In this document: positions 20,623 through 26,850 of the stretch, one piece after another
How the letters are laid out: each line of letters opens with the position of its first letter
How positions within the stretch are numbered: position 1 is the stretch's first letter
Origin: Amycolatopsis rifamycinica
Lineage (GTDB): Bacteria > Actinomycetota > Actinomycetes > Mycobacteriales > Pseudonocardiaceae
DNA length: 64,000 bases
Direction: 5' to 3'
Assembly (NCBI RefSeq): GCF_000695625.1
Contig: NZ_JMQI01000055.1
Coordinates: 160,557 to 224,556, forward strand
Translations under genes and position numbers: made by a program
Notes under the pieces: model-generated
Databases searched by the model: none
What the model saw: the letters and a program-made list of their open reading frames with translations, nothing else
What the model was told of the DNA's origin: nothing

Positions 20623-21584
20623 GGTGCGAACCGGCCGTGCTCGGTGACCACGGCCGTGACGAGTTCGAACGGGGTGACGTCGAAGGCGGGGTTGAAGACC
20701 CGCGCGTCCTCCGGGGTGATCGGGGTGCCGGCGTATCCGGTGAGCTCGCGGGCGTCGCGTTCCTCGATGACGACGCCCGTGCCGTCCGCGAGCTTGGTGT
20801 CCACAGTGGACGACGGGGCGACCACGACGAACGGCACACCGTGGTGCTTCGCGGCGATGGCGAGCCCGTAGGTGCCGATCTTGTTGGCGACGTCACCGTT
20901 CGCGGCGATCCGGTCGGCCCCGACGAGCACGCAGTCGACCATCCCGCGCGCCATGGCGGCCGCGGCGGCGCCGTCGGGCTGGACGCGGTAGGGGACGTTC
21001 TCCTGGGCGAGCTCCCACGCGGTCAGCCGGGCGCCTTGGAGCAGCGGGCGCGTCTCGTCGACGAGGACCTCTCCGACGAGCCCGCGAGCGTGCAGGTGCC
21101 AGACGACGCCGAGGGCACTGCCCCAGCCGACGGTCGCCAGCCGCCCGGCGTTGCAGTGGCTGAGCAGCCTCAAGGGACGTCGAGGACACTCGGCGAGCAC
21201 GATTTCGGCGGCGTGGGCCGAGGCGGTCTTGTTCAGCCGTTCGTCCTCGTCGAGCAGGGCCAGCGCTTCGGCGAGAACGGCGTCTTTGCCCTGGTGGAGT
21301 TTCCCGAGCGCGCGCTCGACACCCCAGGCGAGGTTGACGGCGGTGGGCCGCGCGTGCGCGAGCAGCTCGGCGTCTCTTCGGACGTCGCTGTCCAGGTGAG
21401 CGGACAGCGCGACCCCGAGCGCCCCGGCGGCCCCGAGAGCGGGCGCGCCCCGCACGGCGAGCCGCTTGACGGCGTCGACGAGTTCGCCGACGGTCCGCAG
21501 CTCGAGGAGCCGGTATGCACCGGGCAGCGCGGTCTGGTCGATGACGACGACGGCACCGTCGGCCCAATCGATGGTCCTGCGCAC
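20619..21584 (-). CDS. mtnA: S-methyl-5-thioribose-1-phosphate isomerase
   Basis: This 321-residue enzyme isomerises methylthioribose-1-phosphate to methylthioribulose-1-phosphate in the methionine salvage pathway. The catalytic cysteine lies in LLSHCNAGRLATVGWG and the catalytic aspartate in VGADRIAANGDVANKIGTY, both intact. VKRLAVRGAPALGAAGALGV is the usual N-terminal signature. The GTG at 21584 preceded by GGGAGGG is the best start, since residues from further upstream frames do not resemble the family. Related eIF-2B alpha-like proteins share the fold, but the motif set favours MtnA. No other mtn genes are in the window. Confidence 0.92.
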   Translation of the reverse strand: MRRTIDWADGAVVVIDQTALPGAYRLLELRTVGELVDAVKRLAVRGAPALGAAGALGVALSAHLDSDVRRDAELLAHARPTAVNLAWGVERALGKLHQGKDAVLAEALALLDEDERLNKTASAHAAEIVLAECPRRPLRLLSHCNAGRLATVGWGSALGVVWHLHARGLVGEVLVDETRPLLQGARLTAWELAQENVPYRVQPDGAAAAAMARGMVDCVLVGADRIAANGDVANKIGTYGLAIAAKHHGVPFVVVAPSSTVDTKLADGTGVVIEERDARELTGYAGTPITPEDARVFNPAFDVTPFELVTAVVTEHGRFAP

Positions 21585-21631
21585 AAGCCCTCCCGGGGAA
21601 ATCCGCTTGCCGCGGCGGCGAAGATGCGGCT

Positions 21632-22030
21632 GTGACCATTGAACGGCAGAACCCACCCGGCCTGCACACCCCACCGGGCTACCACCACGTGACGGTGACA
21701 ACGCCGTCCCGGACGGTGTACCTGGCAGGCCAGTGCCCCCTGACCGAGGACGGCACGGTGGTAGAGGGCGACGTCCTGGCCCAGACGGACCAGGTCATCG
21801 CCAACACGGCGACGGCCCTGGAGTACGCGGGCGCCTCACCGTCCGACGTGGTCCGCACGGTGGTCTACGTGGTGACGGAGGACCGCGAGGTGTTGTCCGC
21901 GGTGTGGTCCCGCCTGACGAGCTCACCGATCGCGGCGGCATTCAGCACGGCGAGCACCCTGCTGGGGGTCGCCCAGCTGGGCTACCCGGGCCAGCTGGTG
22001 GAACTGGACGTAACGGCCGCACTCCCCTGA
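21632..22030 (+). CDS. RidA/YjgF/YER057c family protein
   Basis: This 132-residue protein belongs to the Rid superfamily, which hydrolyses reactive enamine/imine intermediates to 2-oxo acids. YLAGQCPLTEDGTVVEGDV and TATALEYAGASPSDVVRTVVYV are family segments. The usual catalytic arginine of RidA proper (in a CxxxR-like position near the C-terminus) is not evident, so it may be one of the other Rid subgroups. The GTG start at 21632 is 47 bases from the divergent mtnA start. The gene ends at the repeat-rich intergenic region. Confidence 0.87.
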   Translation: MTIERQNPPGLHTPPGYHHVTVTTPSRTVYLAGQCPLTEDGTVVEGDVLAQTDQVIANTATALEYAGASPSDVVRTVVYVVTEDREVLSAVWSRLTSSPIAAAFSTASTLLGVAQLGYPGQLVELDVTAALP

Positions 22031-22037
22031 CCCGCGA

Positions 22038-22142
22038 TGCCCCCTCAGTCACACGAGACACCCGCTCAATCACGCGAGATGCCCGCTCAGTCACGCGAGA
22101 TGCCCGCTCAGTCACGCGAGATGCCCCTCGAATCACACGAGA
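22038..22142 (+). repeat. Tandem array of five 21-bp repeats, left arm of an opposed pair
   Basis: Five units of exactly 21 bp follow one another at 22038, 22059, 22080, 22101 and 22122, with a decayed sixth at 22143. The core is TCACGCGAGATGCCCGCTCA; units 3 and 4 are identical and the others differ at up to seven positions. The array begins 7 bases after the RidA stop. There are no spacers, so it is not a CRISPR array. Confidence 0.9.
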
Positions 22143-22247
22143 GCTGCACTCAAGCACACAGGTCGCGGATTTAACCCCCGCGAGCGCGCGGGCACCGGAG
22201 CGGGCACTCGCCTGCCGGGAGGTCGGTGCGCGCGGTCGGCGGCCCGG

Positions 22248-22331
22248 CTCGCGTGATCGGAGGGGCATCTCGCGTGATTGGAGAGCCATCTCGCGTGATT
22301 GGAGGGGCATCATCCGTGATTGGAGGGGCAT
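22248..22331 (-). repeat. Tandem array of four 21-bp repeats, right arm in opposite orientation
   Basis: Four 21-bp units at 22248, 22269, 22290 and 22311 read CTCGCGTGATTGGAGGGGCA on the plus strand, the reverse complement of the left-arm units. About 105 bases separate the arms. The two arrays could fold into a long hairpin or be bound by a protein on either side of the spacer. They lie between the 3' ends of convergent genes. Confidence 0.9.
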
Positions 22332-22416
22332 CACGGCTCCAGCTGGCTATTTCCCCCGGCTGGCAGCCCCGCCCTGCCCCCTTGCACGACCGGCCCGCCC
22401 CGTGCCAACCTCTCCC

Positions 22417-22460
22417 GGCCCCGGCCCCGGCCCCGGCCCCGGCCCCGGCCCCGGCCCCGG
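22417..22460. repeat. GGCCCC hexanucleotide tract
   Basis: Seven uninterrupted GGCCCC copies plus a partial copy fill 22417-22460, ending one base before the stop codon of the minus-strand PIG-L gene. On the minus strand this reads as repeated GGGGCC, a sequence that readily forms G-quadruplexes in DNA and RNA. Confidence 0.9.
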
Positions 22461-22461
22461 G

Positions 22462-23256
22462 TCAGAGGCCGGCCATGAGGTCTGTTTCGGTGATTCCGGG
22501 GCCTTGGCCCTGGCGGATGAACCACTCCGTGCCGAAGGCGAACGTGAACGCGTCGTCCGGCATGGCCAGCATGAACATGTCCTCGCTGATCTGGCTGGGG
22601 TGCGCCCGCATCGCCGCCCGCTTGACCGGCGCGTACTTCGACACGTCGACCGCCGCCGTGATCTCCGCCTCCGGCTTGCCGAACTCCACGTTCTCCGGTG
22701 GCTTCGGGGCCGCCTCCGGGGGCATCAGGCCCTGCTCGACCGCTGCTTCGAAGCCGCGCTGCATGAACTCGCGGTTGAACGTCGCCTGGAACACGCGGGC
22801 CGTTCCGGCCAGCTCCGCCGCGCGGAGGCCGACCCGGTGCACCTGGATGTGGTCCGGGTGGCCGTAGTCGCCGTTGTCGTCGTACACCGTCAGGACGTCG
22901 GCCGACTCCTCGCGCAGGATCGCGGCGAGCTGCTCGGCCGCCTTCTCGACGTCCGCGCGCCAGAAGCACGCCGGGTCGTCGTTCGTCGGCTCGCCCATCA
23001 TCCCCGAGTCGCGGTAGCCGAGGAACTCGACGCGCTCGACGCCGAGGATCTCCGCCGCCGCGTACGACTCCTGGACGCGCCGGTCCGCCAGTTTCTCGCC
23101 CTCGGCGAGGAAACCGTCGGGTACCTCGCCCACCTCGCCCTTGGTGGCGACGACGAGCACGACCCGGTGCCCCTCTTCGACGGCCTTGCGCATGACGCCC
23201 GCGGTGCGGAGGCACTCGTCGTCCGGGTGGGCGTGGAAGGTGACCAGTGTTGCCAT
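22462..23256 (-). CDS. PIG-L family deacetylase (LmbE-like)
   Basis: This 264-residue protein carries the zinc-binding AHPDDE motif at residues 9-14 and the second site GHPDHIQVHRVG (about 135-146). The family removes acetyl or acyl groups from N-acetylglucosamine-type compounds; in actinomycetes it includes the mycothiol enzymes MshB and Mca, and natural-product deacetylases. The body of this protein does not match Mca or MshB closely by eye, so I leave the substrate open. The ATG at 23256 is chosen because the protein then begins MATLVTFHAHPDDE; an earlier start adds ten unlikely residues. Its 3' end meets the GGCCCC tract. Confidence 0.88.
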   Translation of the reverse strand: MATLVTFHAHPDDECLRTAGVMRKAVEEGHRVVLVVATKGEVGEVPDGFLAEGEKLADRRVQESYAAAEILGVERVEFLGYRDSGMMGEPTNDDPACFWRADVEKAAEQLAAILREESADVLTVYDDNGDYGHPDHIQVHRVGLRAAELAGTARVFQATFNREFMQRGFEAAVEQGLMPPEAAPKPPENVEFGKPEAEITAAVDVSKYAPVKRAAMRAHPSQISEDMFMLAMPDDAFTFAFGTEWFIRQGQGPGITETDLMAGL

Positions 23257-23330
23257 GTCCGCGACGGTACCGGCAACCCCCGACAAAAACCGCCCGCGAG
23301 GATGCGCTCCGCCCGTTAAGGTCCGCGACC

Positions 23331-23783
23331 GTGACGGAGAAGAGCACGTTGCTGACGTTCCTGCGCGCCCAGCGCGAGAGCGTCCTGGCGATCCTCGACG
23401 GCCTCGACGAGCAGGCCCTGACGACGGCGGTCCTCCCGTCCGGCTGGACCCCGCTGGGCATGGTCGCCCACCTCGGGGACGCGGAGCGGCACTGGTTCCA
23501 GGAGGTCGTCACCGGCACGGCGGGGCCGGGCGAGCCCGCGTCCAAGAGCCCGGAAGCCGTCTTCGCCTACTACCGCGAACAGTGCCGCCGGTCCGACGAA
23601 GTCTTCGCCGCGACGCCGTTGTCCGCGCGGCCGCGGGGGCGTCACCCCGGCCCGTTCGGGGACCAGATCACCGATTTGCGCGGCGTCGTGCTGCACGTCA
23701 TCGAGGAGACGGCCCGGCACGCCGGCCACCTGGACGTGGTGCGGGAACTGCTCGACGGCCGCACCGGCCTGGGCCCCCGCTAG
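23331..23783 (+). CDS. DinB family protein (DUF664)
   Basis: This 150-residue protein is a DinB/YfiT-type four-helix bundle. LTFLRAQRESVLAILDGLDE, GWTPLGMVAHLGDAERHWF and VLHVIEETARHAGHLDVVRE hold the three histidines (in HLGD, HVIEET and HAGH) that bind a metal ion. Family members include mycothiol-dependent enzymes and detoxifying thiol transferases, but many have no known role. The start is GTG at 23331, because upstream residues are of low quality. Its stop overlaps the convergent glycosylase stop as CTAG. Confidence 0.9.
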   Translation: MTEKSTLLTFLRAQRESVLAILDGLDEQALTTAVLPSGWTPLGMVAHLGDAERHWFQEVVTGTAGPGEPASKSPEAVFAYYREQCRRSDEVFAATPLSARPRGRHPGPFGDQITDLRGVVLHVIEETARHAGHLDVVRELLDGRTGLGPR

Positions 23784-24577
23784 GCCTGCTCCGCCGGGCA
23801 CCACCAGGTCGACCGGCCGCCGACCGTCCCGTGGCGCATCTCCGCGCCGCAGCGCGGGCAGTGGTCGCCGGCCCGGCGGTGGCCGATGATCTCGCCGGTG
23901 TGCACGCCGCCGTGGCGGATCGCCGCGCGCAACGCCTTCCGCAGCGCCTTGTGCAGGTTCGCGAGGTCGTCGCCGGTCAGCTCGTTCACCGGCCGCGCCG
24001 GGGAAAGCGCGGCCTGCCAGAGGGTCTCGTCGGCCAGCAGGTTGCCGATCCCGGCCACCACCGACTGGTCCAGCAGCCGCGCCTTCAGCGGCGCCCGCCC
24101 GCGGCCGACGCGCTCGCCGAAGTCGCGGCGCGAGATCTCGCCGGCGTCGGGGCCGAGCGCGTCGAGGTCCGGGTCGAGCCGCACCCGGCTGAGCCGCCGC
24201 GTGTCGAACAGGCGCAGCTGTTCGCCGTCGGCGAAAGTGATCCCGAAGCGGAACCACTCCGCCTTCTCGGCACGGTCGCGGAACCGTTGCGGGCCGGGCG
24301 GCCCGCTCTCGCCCGCGAACCGCAGCTGGCCGGCCATCCCGAGGTGCAGGCCGAGGTTCGGGCCCGGCTGCCCGTCGCCGCCTTCCGTTTCGCACCACAG
24401 CGTCTTGCCCCGCCGGTGCGCTTCGGTGAGCCGGCCGCCCCGCAACGCCGTGGCGATGTCACCGGGGGCGTGCGGGCGGCAGACCCAGTCGTCGTGGTCG
24501 TCGACCTCGCGGATCTTCCGGCCGAGGGCGCCGGCGAGGACTTGCCGGGCGAGTTCCACTTCGGGGAGTTCGGGCAC
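23780..24577 (-). CDS. Fpg/Nei family DNA glycosylase
   Basis: This 265-residue base-excision repair enzyme begins PELPEVE, giving the catalytic Pro2 and Glu3 after start removal. The conserved lysine in RRGKTLWCETEG (about residue 58), the helix-two-turn-helix DQSVVAGIGNLLADETLW and a C-terminal zinc finger, CPRCGAEM to WWCP, are intact. Actinomycetes have several paralogues; the form with VVAGIGNLLADE and a short middle region resembles the Nei1/Fpg2-like group acting on oxidised bases or single-strand lesions. The start codon is GTG at 24577. Confidence 0.93.
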   Translation of the reverse strand: MPELPEVELARQVLAGALGRKIREVDDHDDWVCRPHAPGDIATALRGGRLTEAHRRGKTLWCETEGGDGQPGPNLGLHLGMAGQLRFAGESGPPGPQRFRDRAEKAEWFRFGITFADGEQLRLFDTRRLSRVRLDPDLDALGPDAGEISRRDFGERVGRGRAPLKARLLDQSVVAGIGNLLADETLWQAALSPARPVNELTGDDLANLHKALRKALRAAIRHGGVHTGEIIGHRRAGDHCPRCGAEMRHGTVGGRSTWWCPAEQA

Positions 24578-24649
24578 CCGGGCCAGTCTGCCGGAACCTC
24601 GCCGGTGACGCCGTGCCAGCCGGAGTGCCGGCAGGTCCGCCGCGGCTGA

Positions 24650-25276
24650 TCAGGACAGGCGCGCGGCGGCGGTGGTTTCCCAGGCGAAGCCGTCCGGGTC
24701 GGTGAACGCGCTGGCCGCGCCGCCGACCGCGATCCGGTGCGAGCCGCTGCCCTCGGGGGCGACACCGGCCTGCTTGGCGAGCGCCTTGCGCCGGTAGAGG
24801 GCGAGCTTGACGGAGTTGTCCCCGGACTCGAACTCGACGTACACCCGGCCGAAGCTCTTGCCGACCGTCAGGCCGTGGCCGACGTAGAACTTCTTGCTGG
24901 CGGCCACATCGGCGACGCCCAGCAGGAGCACGATCGCGTCGAACGCGCGGGTGGCCGGGCCGGTGTTCTTCTTGGCGGAGGTGGCGATCGTCCAGATCGC
25001 GCCGTCGGGTGCCTGGACGGCGCCGCCGTAGCCCCACATCGACTTCGCGGGGGCCTTCAGCTGCGTGGCGCCGGCGGCGATCGCGGTGCCGACGAAGGAG
25101 TCGACGTCGGCGGGTTGCGCGACGGTGAGGGAGAGGGTGTAGCCGCGGAAGCCGGCCGAGGGCTCGTCCGCGACCCGGAACCGCAGCTGGGTGGTGAGCC
25201 CGAAGGCGTCGGCGTAGAAGCGCTCGGCGGCGGCGGTGTCGGGGACTTCGAGGGTGATGGTTTCGATGTTCGTCAT
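24650..25276 (-). CDS. VOC family protein (glyoxalase/bleomycin-resistance fold, two modules)
   Basis: This 208-residue protein contains two vicinal-oxygen-chelate modules: ITLEVPDTAAAERFYADAFGL with a partner strand ending APDGAIWTIAT, and VLLLGVADVAASKKFYVGHGL ending TDPDGFAWETTAA. VOC proteins bind metals or small hydrophobic ligands and include dioxygenases, isomerases and antibiotic-binding proteins. The usual metal-binding histidine at the first strand appears replaced, so it may bind rather than convert a ligand. The ATG at 25276 starts MTNIET; longer frames upstream lack ribosome-binding sites. Confidence 0.88.
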   Translation of the reverse strand: MTNIETITLEVPDTAAAERFYADAFGLTTQLRFRVADEPSAGFRGYTLSLTVAQPADVDSFVGTAIAAGATQLKAPAKSMWGYGGAVQAPDGAIWTIATSAKKNTGPATRAFDAIVLLLGVADVAASKKFYVGHGLTVGKSFGRVYVEFESGDNSVKLALYRRKALAKQAGVAPEGSGSHRIAVGGAASAFTDPDGFAWETTAAARLS

Positions 25277-25424
25277 GCCGAGAACGCTAGGTCCGGGCCG
25301 GCGGCCGGTGCTTCTCGATTCCTGACCGGTCCGCGCGGCGGGGTGCGGAAAAGGAGTGGAAGCGACGAGCGGCGGTCTGATAGCGTGCCGCCGTCCGTGA
25401 CCCGGCCTGGGGAGGTGAGAACCC

Positions 25425-25481
25425 GTGAACGCTGCAACGCTGTGGGTGCTCCCCCTCGTCGTCACGGGCGGGCCGGTCTAG
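25425..25481 (+). CDS. Putative 18-residue leader peptide upstream of the GNAT gene
   Basis: The frame GTG AAC GCT... encodes MNAATLWVLPLVVTGGPV and ends in TAG at 25479-25481. It is preceded by GGGGAGGTGA, one of the best Shine-Dalgarno sequences in the window, spaced 6 bases from the GTG. Two bases after its stop a hairpin begins that contains the ribosome-binding site of the next gene. The layout is that of an attenuation leader: a ribosome stalled on or finishing this peptide would open the hairpin. TAGCGT at 25381-25386 could be the -10 box. Valine and leucine make up nine of the 18 residues. Expression is not proven. Confidence 0.6.
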   Translation: MNAATLWVLPLVVTGGPV

Positions 25482-25482
25482 C

Positions 25483-25524
25483 TGTCGCCGGGAGCACCTG
25501 GAACAGGACTCCCGAAAGGCGACA
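25483..25524 (+). promoter_or_regulatory. Hairpin that covers the Shine-Dalgarno sequence of the GNAT gene
   Basis: TGTCGCC at 25483-25489 pairs with GGCGACA at 25518-25524, and GGGAG at 25490-25494 pairs with CTCCC at 25509-25513, leaving a GAAA bulge and a 14-base loop. The Shine-Dalgarno sequence GAAAGG (25514-25519) lies in the bulge and the closing stem, and the ATG follows three bases after the stem. The structure should lower translation unless opened by a ribosome on the leader ORF. Confidence 0.6.
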
Positions 25525-25526
25525 CC

Positions 25527-26267
25527 ATGAACCATGTGCACCACAGGCCGGTGATCACCCGCGTCGCGCGGCGGCACTGGCACGCGCTCGACGACGACCG
25601 GGTGGTGGGCCGCGCCGAAGCGTCCCCGCGCCCGGACGGCCGGCTCTTCCTCAGCATCGACACGTGGCACGACGCGGATTTCGCGCCGTTGGCCGCCGCG
25701 ATGCTGGCCGAGCTGCCGAGGCCGCTCTACACCGTGGTCGACGACGTCGACCGGGATCTCCGGGCCCGCTGGGAATCCGCCGGGTTCACGACCCGGCGCC
25801 GGGAGCGGGAGTACCTCGTCCCGGCGGCGCCGGGCGCGGTTCCCCCGAGCCCCGGCGTGACGATCGGGCCGCCGTCCGACCCGGAACCGCTGCGCTCGCT
25901 GGAGACGTCGATCCGCGCGGAAATCGAGGCGACGGTCGGCTGGCAGGAAATGCCCGCGGAGGTGCTGGCCCGCCCGCTGGACCTCTCGAGCTACACGGTG
26001 GCCGCGTCCGGGGACGAGTACGTGGGCCTCCTGCGCCTGGCGGCGGTGCCGCGGCAGCCGCGGATCGGCCTGCTCGCGGTCCGCGCGGACCACCGGCGTT
26101 CCGGGATCGGCCGCGCGCTGCTGACCCAGGTACTGGACGCCTTGCACCACCGGGGCGTCCCGGCGGCATCGGCCGAGGTGAACGAAGCCAACCCGGCGGC
26201 TGTCGCGTTGTTCGAGGGCGCCGGAGCCCGCCTGGTGGGCGGCAACGTCGAGCTGGTGCTGCGCTGA
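25527..26267 (+). CDS. GNAT family N-acetyltransferase (tandem-type, about 246 residues)
   Basis: The C-terminal half (about residues 120-246) is a clear GNAT domain, with YVGLLRLAAVPRQPRIGLLAV, the acetyl-CoA loop RRSGIGRALL and NEANPAAVALFEGAGARLVG. The N-terminal 110 residues look like a degenerate GNAT copy that keeps strand order but not the loop. Proteins of this build acetylate small amines or antibiotics, but the substrate is not recognisable. The ATG at 25527 lies behind a leader ORF and a hairpin, and the stop shares one base with the start of an IF-1 gene, so both are one unit. The regulation suggests a response to ribosome-targeting stress. Confidence 0.88.
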   Translation: MNHVHHRPVITRVARRHWHALDDDRVVGRAEASPRPDGRLFLSIDTWHDADFAPLAAAMLAELPRPLYTVVDDVDRDLRARWESAGFTTRRREREYLVPAAPGAVPPSPGVTIGPPSDPEPLRSLETSIRAEIEATVGWQEMPAEVLARPLDLSSYTVAASGDEYVGLLRLAAVPRQPRIGLLAVRADHRRSGIGRALLTQVLDALHHRGVPAASAEVNEANPAAVALFEGAGARLVGGNVELVLR

Positions 26268-26488
26268 TGGCCGACAAAGCAGGCATCGAAGTCGAGGGCA
26301 CGGTCGTCGAGTGCCTGCGGAACGCGACGTTCCGGGTGGAGCTGGAGAACGGGCACAAGGTGCTCGCGCACATCAGCGGCAAGATCCGGAAGAACTTCAT
26401 CAAGATCCTGCCGTTCGACCGGGTCCTGGTGGAGCTGAGCCCGTACGACCTGAACCGGGGGCGGATCCTGTTCCGGTACCGGACGTAG
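26267..26488 (+). CDS. infA: Translation initiation factor IF-1, second copy
   Basis: This 73-residue protein is an S1/OB-fold IF-1: IEVEGTVVECLRNATFRVEL, GHKVLAHISGKIRKN and VELSPYDLNRGRILFRYR. IF-1 sits in the ribosomal A site during initiation. The sequence departs from the usual actinobacterial IF-1 at several points (for example CLRNAT instead of the common PLPNAM, and KNFIKILPFD instead of HYIRILPED), and it is not next to rpmJ-rpsM as the housekeeping gene normally is. It is therefore probably an accessory paralogue. It overlaps the GNAT stop by one base (TGATG), so its translation depends on the GNAT gene and on the hairpin upstream. Confidence 0.93.
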   Translation: MADKAGIEVEGTVVECLRNATFRVELENGHKVLAHISGKIRKNFIKILPFDRVLVELSPYDLNRGRILFRYRT

Positions 26489-26526
26489 CCTGACGTCCCA
26501 CCGCCCTCCTGCGAGAGGATCTTCCG

Positions 26527-26850
26527 ATGCAGTACCTGGTTTCCGTCATCGACGACAAGGCCGAGCCCGGCCGCACGGACCGGCAGCCCGCCATCAGCGA
26601 GTTCAACGATCGGCTCGTCGCCGAGGGTTACTGGGTCTTCGCGGGCGGGCTCGCGGACACCGATTCGGCCACCGTGGTCGACAACCGGGGCGAGCGGGCG
26701 GTGATCAGCGACGGGCCGTTCGTGGAGTCGAAGGAGTACCTCGCCGGCGTCTGGGTGTGGGAGGTCCCGGATCTGGACGTGGCGCTCAAGCTCGCCGCCG
26801 AGGCGTCGAAGGTGTGCGACCGCAAGATCGAGGTACGACCGTTCCGGTGA
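26527..26850 (+). CDS. YciI/DGPF family protein
   Basis: This 107-residue protein contains ISDGPFVESKEYLAGVWVWEV, the DGPF motif that defines the YCII-related proteins co-encoded with ECF42 sigma factors. The ferredoxin-like alpha-beta fold is typical; enzymatic activity is unproven for this group. The ATG at 26527 has GAGAGGA upstream. The stop overlaps the GTG of the sigma factor gene as GTGA, so the two are coupled. The expected role is modulation of, or action under, the sigma factor. Confidence 0.93.
   Translation: MQYLVSVIDDKAEPGRTDRQPAISEFNDRLVAEGYWVFAGGLADTDSATVVDNRGERAVISDGPFVESKEYLAGVWVWEVPDLDVALKLAAEASKVCDRKIEVRPFR

Noticed and set aside
22038..22331. CRISPR array
   Set aside because: The repeats follow one another with no unique spacers, the unit is only 21 bp, and no cas genes are in the window.
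21942..22334. A minus-strand protein with repeated MPLQSRE units encoded by the right repeat array
   Set aside because: The frame arises because 21 bp is a multiple of three. No ribosome-binding site is seen, and the frame runs into the end of the convergent RidA gene. The left array would read differently, so selection seems to be on DNA.
22462..23256. Mycothiol conjugate amidase (Mca) or MshB
   Set aside because: The zinc motifs fit the superfamily, but the N-terminal and middle segments do not match what I know of Mca or MshB, so the gene is kept as a PIG-L family deacetylase.
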